A stretch of DNA of 64,000 bases from Dokdonella sp. (GTDB lineage: Bacteria; Pseudomonadota; Gammaproteobacteria; Xanthomonadales; Rhodanobacteraceae). The DNA is taken from the NCBI GenBank assembly GCA_023228465.1, contig JALOBC010000004.1:1-64000 (forward strand). The letters are read 5' to 3'. The notes under the pieces are model-generated. The model was not told the origin of the DNA. It did not search any database and saw nothing but the letters and a program-made list of their open reading frames with translations. This document shows, piece after piece, positions 27,005-35,836 of the stretch; positions within the stretch are counted from its first letter, which is position 1; every line of letters begins with the position of its first letter. Position numbers and translations under genes: made by a program.

Positions 27005-27523
27005 GACCTGGTCGATCCACACGGCGTCCCAGAACGGGTAGTCGCCGACCCGTTTCACCAGACCGGCGCGCACTGGATTGAGGACAATGTAGCGCGCGAC
27101 ATCGAGAACATGCTCCTCGGCACGCAAGGCATGGTCGTGGAAGCCCTCCGCCCACAGGGCACCGCTCCTTTCGCGCGCCTGGTTGGCCTTGCGCGAGGTG
27201 ATGCCCTTCAGGCGACGAACCAGTCGGGACAGGTCCTCCTGCGGGCCAAGCTCGACCAGGCCATGCCAGTGATCCGGCATCAATACCCAGCACAGCAACC
27301 GCGATTCACTCCAGATCGCGGGCATGTACAAGACGCGGGAGACTGCAAGGGCGCCATTCCAGTCAGCCAGCAGAGGAGCCCGGTTGGCGGTGGCAAAGGT
27401 AATCAGGTAGATGCGCCCCGCTTCGCTGTGGCGGCCACGCCGCAAGAGCCTGCTGCCGCGCCTGGGTATCGGGTGGTCGTGGGCATGCACGACAGGATGG
27501 ATGACCCGGCACATCGGCACCAT
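26993..27523 (-). CDS. REP-associated tyrosine transposase (RAYT, Y1 HUH type)
   Basis: From ATG 27523 the product is 176 aa. It carries the RAYT signatures GRIYLITFATANR, the HUH-type motif VLMPDHWHGLVELG (His-x-His), GALWAEGFHDHALR with the region for the catalytic Tyr, and ARYIVLNPVRAGLV leading to YPFWDAVW. These single-copy transposases act on REP hairpins. In relatives I recall the protein starting MPRRGS-LLR; here that codon (27467-27469) is ATA, so translation must begin upstream, at ATG 27523, ATG 27514 or GTG 27490. The stop codon is formed by the REP sequence. The start is uncertain. Confidence 0.82.
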   Translation of the reverse strand: MVPMCRVIHPVVHAHDHPIPRRGSRLLRRGRHSEAGRIYLITFATANRAPLLADWNGALAVSRVLYMPAIWSESRLLCWVLMPDHWHGLVELGPQEDLSRLVRRLKGITSRKANQARERSGALWAEGFHDHALRAEEHVLDVARYIVLNPVRAGLVKRVGDYPFWDAVWIDQVHRG

Positions 27524-27571
27524 GGAGAGAAGTCGGCTGAATTTGTAGGCGTTTGCCGAACCGAAATGCAA

Positions 27572-27646
27572 GCATCGGGACTGAAGTCCCTCCCACACGC
27601 GTTGCGACCACGCCTGCTGCCGTGGGAGCGGCTTCAGCCGCGATGC
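27572..27646. repeat. REP doublet (REPIN), copy 1
   Basis: This 75-bp unit has two REPs facing each other: GGGACTGAAGTCCC with CTCCCAC on the left, and GTGGGAG with GCGGCTTCAGCCGC on the right, separated by a short spacer containing CGCGTTGCGACCACGCC. It is identical over all 75 bp to copy 2, which lies 21 bp downstream. It lies upstream of the RAYT gene. Confidence 0.9.
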
Positions 27647-27667
27647 CCTCCGCGACGATCGAACAAG

Positions 27668-27742
27668 GCATCGGGACTGAAGTCCCTCCCACACGCGTTG
27701 CGACCACGCCTGCTGCCGTGGGAGCGGCTTCAGCCGCGATGC
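27668..27742. repeat. REP doublet (REPIN), copy 2
   Basis: This is a second perfect 75-bp copy of the inverted REP pair, separated from the first by 21 bp of unrelated sequence. It lies between the RAYT gene and the mutagenesis operon, ending about 55 bp before the proposed promoter. The whole stretch 27524-27770 consists of these repeats and short linkers, with no gene. Confidence 0.9.
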
Positions 27743-27795
27743 TTGTGGTTGCGGGCAAAAACGCCAGGCTTGAAGTTCTCCTGTCGTTCCCGAGG

Positions 27796-27827
27796 TGCTA
27801 ATCTTGATTCATGTCCCATGAATCAAG
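27796..27827 (+). promoter_or_regulatory. Extended -10 promoter overlapping a perfect 11-bp palindromic operator
   Basis: TGCTAATCT (27796-27804) reads as an extended -10 element; I see no good -35. Overlapping it is a perfect inverted repeat, CTTGATTCATG (27803-27813), a 3-nt spacer TCC, then CATGAATCAAG (27817-27827). An operator covering the -10 and start site is the usual layout for SOS-type repression. The palindrome is not the Xanthomonas LexA box (TTAGTA-N3-TACTAA) as I know it, and its TTGA...TCAA ends recall the site reported for the UmuDAb repressor of Acinetobacter. Confidence 0.6.
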
Positions 27828-27835
27828 ATGACGCC

Positions 27836-28405
27836 ATGTCCCGCTCCCGCCATGGAGGTTTCCGCCCCGGCGCCGGTCGCCCCGCCGGCGAGCCCACGCA
27901 GCGCCTGCGCGTGCCGGAAAGCCAGGTGCCGGCGGTGCGGGCCTGGCTGGATGCCAGTCGCGCACCGGTCGCGCTTGGCGCGCCGCGCGCCTTGTCGCTG
28001 GAGCCGTCGAACATCGCCCTGCATGCCTTCCTGAACCGCGTACCGGCCGGTATTCCGGCGACGCTGGAAGCGGCCGCGGACGAGGCAGTCGATCTCAACC
28101 GGCACCTGGTGATCGCCGGACATGAAGGCAGCACGGCGATGATCCGTGTCTCCGGCTGGTCGATGATCGGTGCCGGCATTTTCGACCAGGACGAGGTGTT
28201 GGTCGACCGGGCCCTCGAGGCCCGCCAGGGCGACATCGTGGTGGCGCTGGTCAATGGCGAGCTGTCCATCAAGCGCCTGGGCATGCTCGACGGCCAGGTC
28301 GCGCTGCTGCCGGAGAACCCGCACTTCAGGCCGATCGTGCTGCGCGAGGATGAAACCCTCGACATCTGGGGCGTGGTCACGCGCTGTCTGCGCAAGCTGC
28401 GTTGA
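27836..28405 (+). CDS. UmuD-like S24 peptidase with possible DNA-binding N-terminus
   Basis: The product is 189 aa. The C-terminal half is a LexA/UmuD self-cleaving domain: nucleophile Ser109 in RVSGWSM, Lys146 in GELSIKRLG, and a scissile Ala71-Gly72 in NRVPAGIPA. The N-terminus (GGFRPGAGRP, then RVPESQVPAVRAWL) is longer than in E. coli UmuD (139 aa) and resembles AT-hook/ribbon-helix-like modules, so it may bind DNA. Typical relatives of this operon have lexA2 in this position. ATG 27836 is preferred to ATG 27818 because the latter lies inside the palindrome. It is followed by imuA after 4 nt. No umuC partner is seen. Confidence 0.78.
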   Translation: MSRSRHGGFRPGAGRPAGEPTQRLRVPESQVPAVRAWLDASRAPVALGAPRALSLEPSNIALHAFLNRVPAGIPATLEAAADEAVDLNRHLVIAGHEGSTAMIRVSGWSMIGAGIFDQDEVLVDRALEARQGDIVVALVNGELSIKRLGMLDGQVALLPENPHFRPIVLREDETLDIWGVVTRCLRKLR

Positions 28406-28409
28406 CGCC

Positions 28410-29030
28410 ATGGCTGTTGCTTCCCTCGCTGCGCTGCTCGCAAACCGCCAGGTCTGGCAGGGTCACGCCGCGCCTGCCGTCGATGGCGAACCGACGGGCT
28501 GGGCCGAACTGGACGCACTGCTGCCGGGAGGTGGCTGGCCGCAGGCGGCGCTGAGCGAAATCCTCATTCCCGTCGATGGCGTCGGCGAACTGCAGCTGGT
28601 GTTGCCGGCGCTGGCGCGACTGACCCGCGCCGCCCGTCCGGTGATCGTGGTCGCACCGCCGTACCGGCCCTATGCGCCGGGCTGGGAAGCACGCGGGATG
28701 GTCATGTCTGCGGTCGAGATCGTCCAGGCCAGCGCACCGAAGGATGCCCTGTGGGCGGCCGAACAATGCCTGCGTTCGGGCAGTTGCGCGGCCGTGCTCG
28801 CCTGGCCGCGAGGCGCGGACGAACGCGCGCTGCGCCGCCTGCAGGTGGCTGCCACGGCGGGTGCGGCGCTGGGATTCGTCTTCCGCGACCGCCGGCATGT
28901 CGGCCAGCCTTCGCCGGCGGCCCTGCGGCTGGAGATCGAAGTCCGGCCGGCGCCGCGGTTGCATGTACGCAAATGCCGTGGCGCCAATCCGCCGTCACGG
29001 CCCCTTGCGTTGCCGACGGCCTGGCGCTGA
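28410..29030 (+). CDS. imuA: ImuA, RecA-like mutasome accessory protein
   Basis: The product is 206 aa. It is a RecA/SulA-like protein with LPGGGWPQAALSEILIP at its start, corresponding to the RecA Walker A region but without a full GxxxxGK[ST], as is normal for ImuA. PVIVVAPPYRPYAPGWEARG follows. ImuA works with ImuB and DnaE2 in damage-induced mutagenesis. It lies between the UmuD-like gene (4 nt gap) and imuB (11 nt gap), so it is clearly in one transcript. Confidence 0.88.
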   Translation: MAVASLAALLANRQVWQGHAAPAVDGEPTGWAELDALLPGGGWPQAALSEILIPVDGVGELQLVLPALARLTRAARPVIVVAPPYRPYAPGWEARGMVMSAVEIVQASAPKDALWAAEQCLRSGSCAAVLAWPRGADERALRRLQVAATAGAALGFVFRDRRHVGQPSPAALRLEIEVRPAPRLHVRKCRGANPPSRPLALPTAWR

Positions 29031-29041
29031 GGAAAGCGACG

Positions 29042-30451
29042 ATGTCGTGGGCCTGTATCCGCCTGCCGCAACTGGCGCTGGACGCGGCCCTGCGTCGCCA
29101 TGCCGAGCCGCAGGCGCCGTTGGCCCTGGTGACCGGTCCGGCGCAGGCACGCGCGCTGTTCGCCGTGAACCCGGCCGCACAGGCGGCTGGATTGCGTCCT
29201 GGCATGCGCCTGGCCATGGCCGAGGCCCTGCTCGCCGGTTTCGGAAAGATCGAATACGACCCGGCTGCCGCCCGGCGCTGGCAGTGCTTCCTTGCCGCCT
29301 GGGCCTATCGCTACAGCGCCGAAGTGGTGTTGCTGCCGGATGCAATCGGCTTCGAGGCCAGTCGCAGCCTGGGCCTGTTCGGTCCCTGGCCGCGTTTCGA
29401 GGCGCGCCTGCGCGAAGACCTGGTCGCGCTCGGCTTCCAGCATCGCATCGCGTTGGCGCCTGTCGTGCATGCGGCCCATGCCCTGGCCGGCGCCCACGAT
29501 GGCCTTGCCGTGACCGCGCTCGATGCATTGCAACGCGCCCTGGCGCCGCTCGCGCTCAAGCACGCCAACCTTCCGCCCGCGACGGTCGAGACCCTGGCCG
29601 CGATGGGCGTGCGCAGCCTGGGCCAGCTCCTGCGCCTGCCGCGCGCGGGCCTGCAGCGGCGCCTGGGTGCGAGCCTCCTGCTGCACCTCGATCGCCTGCG
29701 CGGTCTTGCGCCGGATGCGCTGGAACGCTATCGCCCGCCCGATCGTCTCGACCTGCAACTTGCCTGGGAATACGACATCGAACGCGGCGAGGGACTGGTG
29801 TTCCCGCTGCGTCGCCTCACCGCGGATCTGGCTGCCTGTCTAGCCGGCCGCGATGGCGGCGTGCAGCGCTTCACCCTGCTGCTGGAACACGCCGACCGCG
29901 CGCCCACGCGGATCGACGTCGGCCTGCTCGCACCTGCCCGCGAAGCCGCCTTGCTGTTCGACTGCGCACGCGGCCGGCTGGAACGGCAAACCCTGCCCGC
30001 ACCGGTGCGCGCCTTGCGCCTGGTCGCGAACGATCTGCCCCCTTTCGTACCGGCCGGACGCGACCTGTTCGATAGCCGGCCTGCGCATGCCATACCGCCC
30101 GAGGAACTGCGCGAGCGCCTGCGCGCACGCCTGGGTGGACAGGCACTGCAACGACTCGCCTGTACCGTGGATCCACGCCCCGAACGCGCGCAGTCGTCGA
30201 GCGCACCACCGGCCACGCTGCCGAGTGCCCGCCTGCCGCGCCCGACCTGGCTGCTGGAAACGCCAATCCCGCTGCGTGGCCCACCGCCCACCCTGCTGGC
30301 CGGCCCGGAGCGCCTGGAAACCGGCTGGTGGGACGGTGGCGACCTGCGGCGCGACTACTACCTGGCGCGAACCAGCGAAGGCCAGCGTGCGTGGATCTTC
30401 TGCGCGCCGGGCGAGCGCGGTCCATGGATGCTGCATGGGTGGTTTGCATGA
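29042..30451 (+). CDS. imuB: ImuB, Y-family-like mutasome protein
   Basis: The product is 469 aa. It has a Y-family polymerase fold but lacks the catalytic acidic triad, as expected for ImuB. Recognisable parts are the start [32 protein letters not shown], the finger/helix-hairpin-helix region [20 protein letters not shown], and the C-terminal domain ending [17 protein letters not shown]. ImuB binds the sliding clamp and recruits DnaE2. The stop overlaps the dnaE2 ATG (ATGA). Confidence 0.9.
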   Translation: MSWACIRLPQLALDAALRRHAEPQAPLALVTGPAQARALFAVNPAAQAAGLRPGMRLAMAEALLAGFGKIEYDPAAARRWQCFLAAWAYRYSAEVVLLPDAIGFEASRSLGLFGPWPRFEARLREDLVALGFQHRIALAPVVHAAHALAGAHDGLAVTALDALQRALAPLALKHANLPPATVETLAAMGVRSLGQLLRLPRAGLQRRLGASLLLHLDRLRGLAPDALERYRPPDRLDLQLAWEYDIERGEGLVFPLRRLTADLAACLAGRDGGVQRFTLLLEHADRAPTRIDVGLLAPAREAALLFDCARGRLERQTLPAPVRALRLVANDLPPFVPAGRDLFDSRPAHAIPPEELRERLRARLGGQALQRLACTVDPRPERAQSSSAPPATLPSARLPRPTWLLETPIPLRGPPPTLLAGPERLETGWWDGGDLRRDYYLARTSEGQRAWIFCAPGERGPWMLHGWFA

Positions 30452-33400
30452 AGATCCCCCTTTCCAAGGGTGGTGCAACCCGGAGTGGTGTCCCCGGCGG
30501 TGCAGGCTCGCGACCTGGGGCGGTGTCCGTCGCCCGCGTAGGACCCCCGCCCCATGGGTCGTCCACTCACGAGGCAGTGCCCGCCTACGCCGAGCTCCAT
30601 TGCCTTTCGAACTTCTCCTTCCAGCGTGGCGCCTCGAGCGCGCGCGAGCTGTTCGAGCGGGCGAAGGCCTGTGGTTACACCGCGCTGGCGATCACCGACG
30701 AGTGTTCGCTGGCTGGCATCGTGCGCGCCAACGAAGCGGCGCGCAGCAGCGGCGTCAAGCTGATCGTCGGTGCCGAGCTCCAGCTGGTCGATGGCCCCAG
30801 GCTGGTGCTGCTATGCCAGGACATGGACGGCTATACGGCCCTGTGCGGCCTTATCACGCAGGGTCGCCGCGCGGCAGGGAAGGGCGAATACCATCTGCAA
30901 CGCGCCGATCTGGCGGGCGGCCTGCCGGGTACGCTGGCGCTGTGGCTTCCGCCGGACGCGCCCGATCCCGCCGACGGTGCGTGGCTCAAGGACCTGTTCG
31001 GCACGCGCCTGTGGCTGGCGGTGGAGCTGCACTGCGGTCCGGATGACGCGCGTCGCCTGGCGGCACTGGACGCGCTGTCCGGTCGGCTCGGGATTCCCGC
31101 CGTCGCCGCCGGTGACGTGCACATGCATGTGCGCCGGCGACGCGCATTGCAGGACGTGATGACGGCCTTGCGCCACCGCTCCACCGTGGCCGCGGCCGGC
31201 GCGCACCTGTTCCGCAACGGCGAACGCCATCTGCGCAGGCGCGAAGCACTGGCAGCCATCTATCCGCCCAGGTTGCTGGAGGAAACCCTGCGCCTTGCCG
31301 CCCGCTGCACGTTTTCCCTGGATGAGCTCGATTACCGCTATCCGGCCGAGCTGGTGCCGGACGGCCATACGCCCGCCAGCTGGCTGCGCGAACTTACCGA
31401 GACGGGCATGGCCTGGCGCTGGCCGCAGGGTGCCGGCGAGCGGGTGCGCACGCAGATCGAACACGAGCTCGCCCTGATCAGTGCGCTTGGCTACGAAGCC
31501 TATTTCCTCACCGTGCACGACATCGTGCGCTTTGCCCGCAGCCGCGGGATCCTCTGCCAGGGCCGCGGTTCGGCGGCCAATTCCGCGGTGTGCTTTGCGC
31601 TGGGCATCACCGAGGTGGATCCGGCGCGCAGCAACCTGCTGATGGAGCGTTTCATTTCGCGCGAGCGCAACGAGCCGCCGGACATCGACGTCGATTTCGA
31701 GCACGAGCGGCGCGAGGAGGTGATCCAGTACATCTATGCCAAGTACGGACGCGAGCGCGCCGCGCTCGCCGCCACCGTGATCTGCTACCGCGCCAGGAGC
31801 GCGGTGCGCGACGTCGCCCGCGCGCTCGGCCTGCCGGGCGATGCCATCGACCAGCTCTCCCGCGCCTGCGCCGGCTGGACCGGCGAGGACACGCTCGACG
31901 AGCGTCTCGCCGAACGGGGCTTCGATGTGGCCAGCCCGCTGATCCAGCGCCTGCTGAAGCTTGCCGCGGAACTGCTCGATTTTCCGCGCCATCTTTCCCA
32001 GCACGTCGGCGGCTTCGTCATTTCCGATGCGCCGCTGTCGAGCCTGGTGCCGGTCGAGAACGCTGCCATGCCCGAGCGCACCATCATCCAGTGGGACAAG
32101 GATGACCTCGACTCACTGGGTCTCCTGAAGGTCGATTGCCTGGCGCTCGGCATGCTCACCTGCGTCAGGAAATGCCTCGACCTGCTGCGCCGGCAGCATG
32201 GACGCGATCTCACCATGGCGACAATCCCGGCCGACGATCCGGCCACCTACGCCATGATCCAGCGCGCCGACACGCTGGGCGTGTTCCAGATCGAGAGCCG
32301 CGCGCAGATGGCCATGCTGCCGCGTCACCGGCCGGCCAACTTCCACGACCTGGTGATCCAGGTCGCCATCGTGCGGCCGGGACCGATCCAGGGCGACATG
32401 GTGCATCCGTACCTGCGCCGGCGGCGCGGCGAGGAAGCGGTCGAGTACCCTTCCGATGACCTCAAGCGGGTGCTGGAACGTACTCTCGGTGTGCCGCTGT
32501 TCCAGGAACAGGTGATGCAGATCGCCATCGTCGCCGCCGGCTATACGCCCGGCGAGGCCGACCAGCTGCGCCGGGCGATGGCCGCCTGGAAACGCCACGG
32601 CGGCATGGAAGCCCATCGCGAGCGCATCACCCGCGGCATGCTCGCGCGCGGCTACAGTGCGCAGTTCGCCGCGCAGCTCTTCGAGCAGATCAGGGGCTTT
32701 GGTTCCTACGGCTTCCCGGAAAGTCATTCGGCCAGCTTCGCCGGCATCGTCTATGCGAGCTGCTGGCTGAAATGCCACGCGCCGGCGGCCTTCGCCTGTG
32801 CGCTGCTCAACTCCCAGCCGATGGGCTTCTACGCGCCCAGCCAGATCGTGCAGGACGTCCGGCGCCATGGCATCGCCGTGCGGCCCATCGACGTACGCTG
32901 GAGCGACTGGGACTGCACACTCGAAGCCGATCCGCGCTCGACACTGCAGCAACCGGCGCTGCGCCTGGGCCTGCGCCAGCTGCGCGGCTTCCGCGAGGAT
33001 GCGGCGCTGTGCATCATGCAGGCGCGGGCCGCTGCGCCGTTTGAAGACGTGGCCGATCTGTGCGCGCGTGCCGGTCTCGACCAGCGCCAGCGCGCCCTGC
33101 TCGCCGAGGCCGGTGCGCTGCGTGGCCTGGCCGGCCATCGCCACCGTGCGCGCTGGGCCGTGGCCGGCATCGAGCCGCAATTGCCGCTGTTCGGCCACGC
33201 CAGCCCCGCCGAATCGGCCATCACCCTGCCATTGCCGACGCAGGGCGAAGACACCCTCGCCGACTACGCACGCACCGGACTCAGCCTGGGCCCGCACCCG
33301 CTGCGGCAGATCCGCTCCCGACTCGCCGCCGCACGGTGTCTCGACTCGCGCACGCTCGCCGCGCGTCCCAATGACAGCCAGGTGCGCACCGCCGGCCTGG

Positions 33401-33657
33401 TCACCCAGCGCCAGCGCCCGCAGACCGCCAGCGGTGTGTCCTTCTTCACCCTCGAGGACGAATTCGGCAGCATCAACATCGTCATCCGTCGCGCGGTCGC
33501 CGAACGCCAGCGCCGGGTGTTCCTCGAAGCGCGCCTGCTCGGCGTTTCCGGGCGCTGGCAGATGGCCGATGGCGTCGGCCACCTGGTCGCCAGCCGCCTC
33601 ACCGATTTCAGCGCGCTGCTGGGTTCACTTGACAGCCGCTCGCGGGACTTCCATTGA
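30448..33657 (+). CDS. dnaE2: Error-prone DNA polymerase DnaE2 with N-terminal extension
   Basis: The product is 1069 aa. A PHP domain begins at [18 protein letters not shown], followed by the polymerase core with [20 protein letters not shown] and the catalytic acidic motif [15 protein letters not shown]. The helix-hairpin-helix region is also present, as is a C-terminal OB domain ([17 protein letters not shown]). It lacks the C-terminal clamp/tau regions of DnaE1, as DnaE2 does; clamp contact comes through ImuB. From ATG 30448 about 43 extra residues precede the PHP domain (Gly/Pro/Ser-rich). GTG 30577 would give the family's normal start, but has a weak ribosome site. It is the last gene of the operon. 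Confidence 0.93.
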   Translation: MKIPLSKGGATRSGVPGGAGSRPGAVSVARVGPPPHGSSTHEAVPAYAELHCLSNFSFQRGASSARELFERAKACGYTALAITDECSLAGIVRANEAARSSGVKLIVGAELQLVDGPRLVLLCQDMDGYTALCGLITQGRRAAGKGEYHLQRADLAGGLPGTLALWLPPDAPDPADGAWLKDLFGTRLWLAVELHCGPDDARRLAALDALSGRLGIPAVAAGDVHMHVRRRRALQDVMTALRHRSTVAAAGAHLFRNGERHLRRREALAAIYPPRLLEETLRLAARCTFSLDELDYRYPAELVPDGHTPASWLRELTETGMAWRWPQGAGERVRTQIEHELALISALGYEAYFLTVHDIVRFARSRGILCQGRGSAANSAVCFALGITEVDPARSNLLMERFISRERNEPPDIDVDFEHERREEVIQYIYAKYGRERAALAATVICYRARSAVRDVARALGLPGDAIDQLSRACAGWTGEDTLDERLAERGFDVASPLIQRLLKLAAELLDFPRHLSQHVGGFVISDAPLSSLVPVENAAMPERTIIQWDKDDLDSLGLLKVDCLALGMLTCVRKCLDLLRRQHGRDLTMATIPADDPATYAMIQRADTLGVFQIESRAQMAMLPRHRPANFHDLVIQVAIVRPGPIQGDMVHPYLRRRRGEEAVEYPSDDLKRVLERTLGVPLFQEQVMQIAIVAAGYTPGEADQLRRAMAAWKRHGGMEAHRERITRGMLARGYSAQFAAQLFEQIRGFGSYGFPESHSASFAGIVYASCWLKCHAPAAFACALLNSQPMGFYAPSQIVQDVRRHGIAVRPIDVRWSDWDCTLEADPRSTLQQPALRLGLRQLRGFREDAALCIMQARAAAPFEDVADLCARAGLDQRQRALLAEAGALRGLAGHRHRARWAVAGIEPQLPLFGHASPAESAITLPLPTQGEDTLADYARTGLSLGPHPLRQIRSRLAAARCLDSRTLAARPNDSQVRTAGLVTQRQRPQTASGVSFFTLEDEFGSINIVIRRAVAERQRRVFLEARLLGVSGRWQMADGVGHLVASRLTDFSALLGSLDSRSRDFH

Positions 33658-33678
33658 ATGCGCTGCACCGCCAGGGGT

Positions 33679-34233
33679 TCACGGGGCCGCGCGCTCGAGC
33701 AGGCCACGTGCGAGGAAAAGCTCCACGCGCTCGAAGGCAATGTGGTCGCCCGCATCGCGCGCATAGTGGGACTCGGCGATGCGGCCCTTCTCGTCGATGA
33801 GGAAATCCACCGGCATGAGGTTGTTGGTGTTCAGGCCCGCCATGCCGACGATACGCAGGCCCTTGAGCAGGGTCGGGATGCGCGTGGCGATGGCCTTGAG
33901 CTTGCCCCACAGCGAGGTTTCGACCCCGTAGGCCGCGTAGCTGCGCAGGTGCGGATCGGCGACCACCGGGAAGGGGCGTGGGCTGCGCGCGACGAAGCGC
34001 TTCACGGCAGCGACGTCCGAGGCGAACACGGCCACGACATCCAGGCCGAGCTGTTGCAGTGCGGCGTGGTGGTGCGTCAGCTCGTAAATGCGGAAATTGC
34101 AGAACGGGCAGGCCGCGTCGCGAAAGAAGCAGAGCAGGGTGCGTCGGCCGCTGGACGCGCCGATGCTCACCGGATTTCCGTAGATATCCTCGAGTTCCAG
34201 CGCGGGTGCACGTGTGGGAGGTGAGAGTCGCAT
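33679..34233 (-). CDS. Peroxiredoxin-like (AhpC/TSA) redox protein
   Basis: The product is 184 aa with a thioredoxin fold of the redoxin/AhpC-TSA type. The redox site is AACPFCNFRIYEL, a CxxC rather than the single peroxidatic Cys of classic peroxiredoxins. It is followed by VVAVFASDVAAVKRFVA, the VVADPHLRSYAAYGV stretch and a C-terminal NLMPVDFLIDEKGRI block. It should reduce peroxides or act as a thiol oxidoreductase. No signal peptide is seen. It is transcribed convergently with dnaE2 and lies 140 bp downstream of the ECF sigma/membrane gene cluster on the same strand, so it may share that regulation. Confidence 0.75.
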   Translation of the reverse strand: MRLSPPTRAPALELEDIYGNPVSIGASSGRRTLLCFFRDAACPFCNFRIYELTHHHAALQQLGLDVVAVFASDVAAVKRFVARSPRPFPVVADPHLRSYAAYGVETSLWGKLKAIATRIPTLLKGLRIVGMAGLNTNNLMPVDFLIDEKGRIAESHYARDAGDHIAFERVELFLARGLLERAAP

Positions 34234-34373
34234 GGTTGAAGTCCGGTTCCCCTGTTGAATGGATGCGCCAGCCGGTCGCGGGCTGGCACCTTGCGTCGTG
34301 GTGATACGCGCGGGCCTGTCAGGATCGCGCGACGCGGCCCGCGTGTTGTCAGCACCGCACTGCGCCTGCGTGT

Positions 34374-34784
34374 TCAGCGGCGCCCCACGCCATGTCCGTA
34401 CACCAGGCGCCCGCCGAACCAGCCGCCGACCGCCAGCGCGGCAAAACCGGCGCCGTCGAGGACCAGGGCCAGCGCATCGGGCGGCAGCGACTGGAGCTTG
34501 TCCAGGCGCAGCAGCAGGCGTGCGAGGAACAGCGCGAAGGCCGTGAGCATCGCGCCCATGTGCCACCAGGTGTCGCGCAGTGCCGGTCCTTCGGGCACGC
34601 GGGCCAGTTCCAGCAGGCCCGCCATCATCGCCACCAGCGCCATCACGCAGCCGACCAGCAGCAGGCCGGGCGACCATCGCCAGGCCGCCTCGCCGAACCA
34701 GAGACTGGCGTAATCCGCCGCGGTCGCCAGCGACCAGCAGGCGACCGGAAAGTGCACGAGCGCCGGATGCAGGGGATGGCGCAT
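34374..34784 (-). CDS. DUF2231-type membrane protein
   Basis: The product is 136 aa with four predicted membrane helices and the DUF2231 start RHPLHPALVHFPVACW, whose His/Pro pattern is typical of the family. The internal WWHMGAMLTAFALFLARLLL matches too. The family is poorly characterised; members are often linked to haem or cytochrome-like redox functions. It starts 4 nt after the upstream small membrane gene, in the ECF sigma operon. Confidence 0.75.
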   Translation of the reverse strand: MRHPLHPALVHFPVACWSLATAADYASLWFGEAAWRWSPGLLLVGCVMALVAMMAGLLELARVPEGPALRDTWWHMGAMLTAFALFLARLLLRLDKLQSLPPDALALVLDGAGFAALAVGGWFGGRLVYGHGVGRR

Positions 34785-34788
34785 GGCG

Positions 34789-35127
34789 TCAGAACAACAG
34801 GCTGAGCAGGGTCAGGAAGCCGGCTACTGCCAGGCCCGCATGACCAATGACCACCGCCTTGGGCGGCAGCTGTTTGCGCAGGTGGAACGAGGCCAGGAAA
34901 AAGCCGCCCAGCGCCGCCAGGACCAGCAGTGCAAATCCCACCAGCAGGCGTTGTGCGCCATTGCCCGCGAGCAGCATCACGATGAGCAGGATCAGTCCGG
35001 TGGCGCCCAGCAGGGCGTGCAGCACCGACAATGCCCAAGGCGCAAACCGGCCCCGCAACACGTGTGCGGCGAGGATCAGACCGCCCAGTGCGGCGATGGC
35101 GAAGATGACGAGTGCATAGACGAGCAT
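34789..35127 (-). CDS. Small four-helix membrane protein, unknown
   Basis: The product is 112 aa, almost entirely hydrophobic, with four predicted helices (LVYALVIFAIAALGGLILA; SVLHALLGATGLILLIVML; LLVGFALLVLAALGGFFLA; VVIGHAGLAVAGFLTLLSL). The second and fourth helices carry His residues. I do not recognise the family. It begins 1 nt after the ECF sigma gene, so it is expected to be co-expressed; it is too short and lacks a cytoplasmic domain to be a classical anti-sigma factor. Confidence 0.65.
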   Translation of the reverse strand: MLVYALVIFAIAALGGLILAAHVLRGRFAPWALSVLHALLGATGLILLIVMLLAGNGAQRLLVGFALLVLAALGGFFLASFHLRKQLPPKAVVIGHAGLAVAGFLTLLSLLF

Positions 35128-35128
35128 T

Positions 35129-35836
35129 TCAGTTCTCCCTGCGTGGTTGGACATCGCTCGCCAGCCGCTGCATCACGATGTCGGTGAGACGGGCGCAACG
35201 TGCGCCCAGGAACTGGAAGGCCTCGCCGCTGGCGTCGGCGAGCTGATCGCGCAAGGCCAGGCGCAACTGTCGGCGCGCGCGGAACAGCCGCGTCTTCACC
35301 GTTTCCGGACGGATGCCGAGCGCGGCAGCCGTTTCCTCGATGCTGCACTCCTCGATGTCGCGCAACACGAACACCACCCGAAATGGCTCGGGCAGGGTCG
35401 AGATGGCCTGTTCGATCAGGCCACGCATCTGCGCGCGTGCGGCGCACAGCGCCGGATCGTCCGGGCCGGAGCGCACCGGAAAGGCGATCACGTGGGCGCC
35501 ACCCGACTCGCCGTCGAGGACCTCGAGATCCACCGTGGGACGCTGGCTGCGCAGGCGGCGATGGCATTCATTGAGCACGATCCGGGTCAGCCAGGTGGTC
35601 AGTTCCGCCTCGCCGCGAAAGCTGTCGATATGGCGGAACGCGTTGAGATAGGCATCCTGCAGCGCATCCTGTGCCTCGTCGTCGTCGGTCAGTACCGCGC
35701 GCGCGACGCGGAACAGGCGCTGGTTGCAGCGTTGCATGATGTGGCGAAAGGCCTCGGTTTCACCGCGTCGGGTGAGTTCGGCCAGTTCGGCAAGCGTCTT
35801 GCCGGCGAAATCGATGGCAGTGCTGGATGAATGCAT
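35129..35836 (-). CDS. ECF-type RNA polymerase sigma factor
   Basis: The product is 235 aa. Sigma region 2 (RVARAVLTDDDEAQDALQDA, then FRHIDSFRGEAELTTWLTRI) and region 4 (STLPEPFRVVFVLRDIEECS, then IEETAAALGIRPETVKTRLF) are both complete. A C-terminal extension of about 45 residues (SGEAFQFLGARCARLTDIVM) contains the motif C-x-x-L-T-D-x-V-M typical of zinc-finger anti-sigma starts, suggesting a short regulatory tail. No separate anti-sigma gene is adjacent. It is the first gene of a cluster with two membrane proteins. The 171 bp upstream (35837-36007) hold no gene. Confidence 0.88.
   Translation of the reverse strand: MHSSSTAIDFAGKTLAELAELTRRGETEAFRHIMQRCNQRLFRVARAVLTDDDEAQDALQDAYLNAFRHIDSFRGEAELTTWLTRIVLNECHRRLRSQRPTVDLEVLDGESGGAHVIAFPVRSGPDDPALCAARAQMRGLIEQAISTLPEPFRVVFVLRDIEECSIEETAAALGIRPETVKTRLFRARRQLRLALRDQLADASGEAFQFLGARCARLTDIVMQRLASDVQPRREN

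Noticed and set aside
27560-27760. Possible CRISPR array from the two identical 75-bp repeats
   Set aside because: Only two units, each an inverted REP pair, with a 21-bp spacer and a RAYT gene nearby; this is a REPIN arrangement and no cas genes are present.
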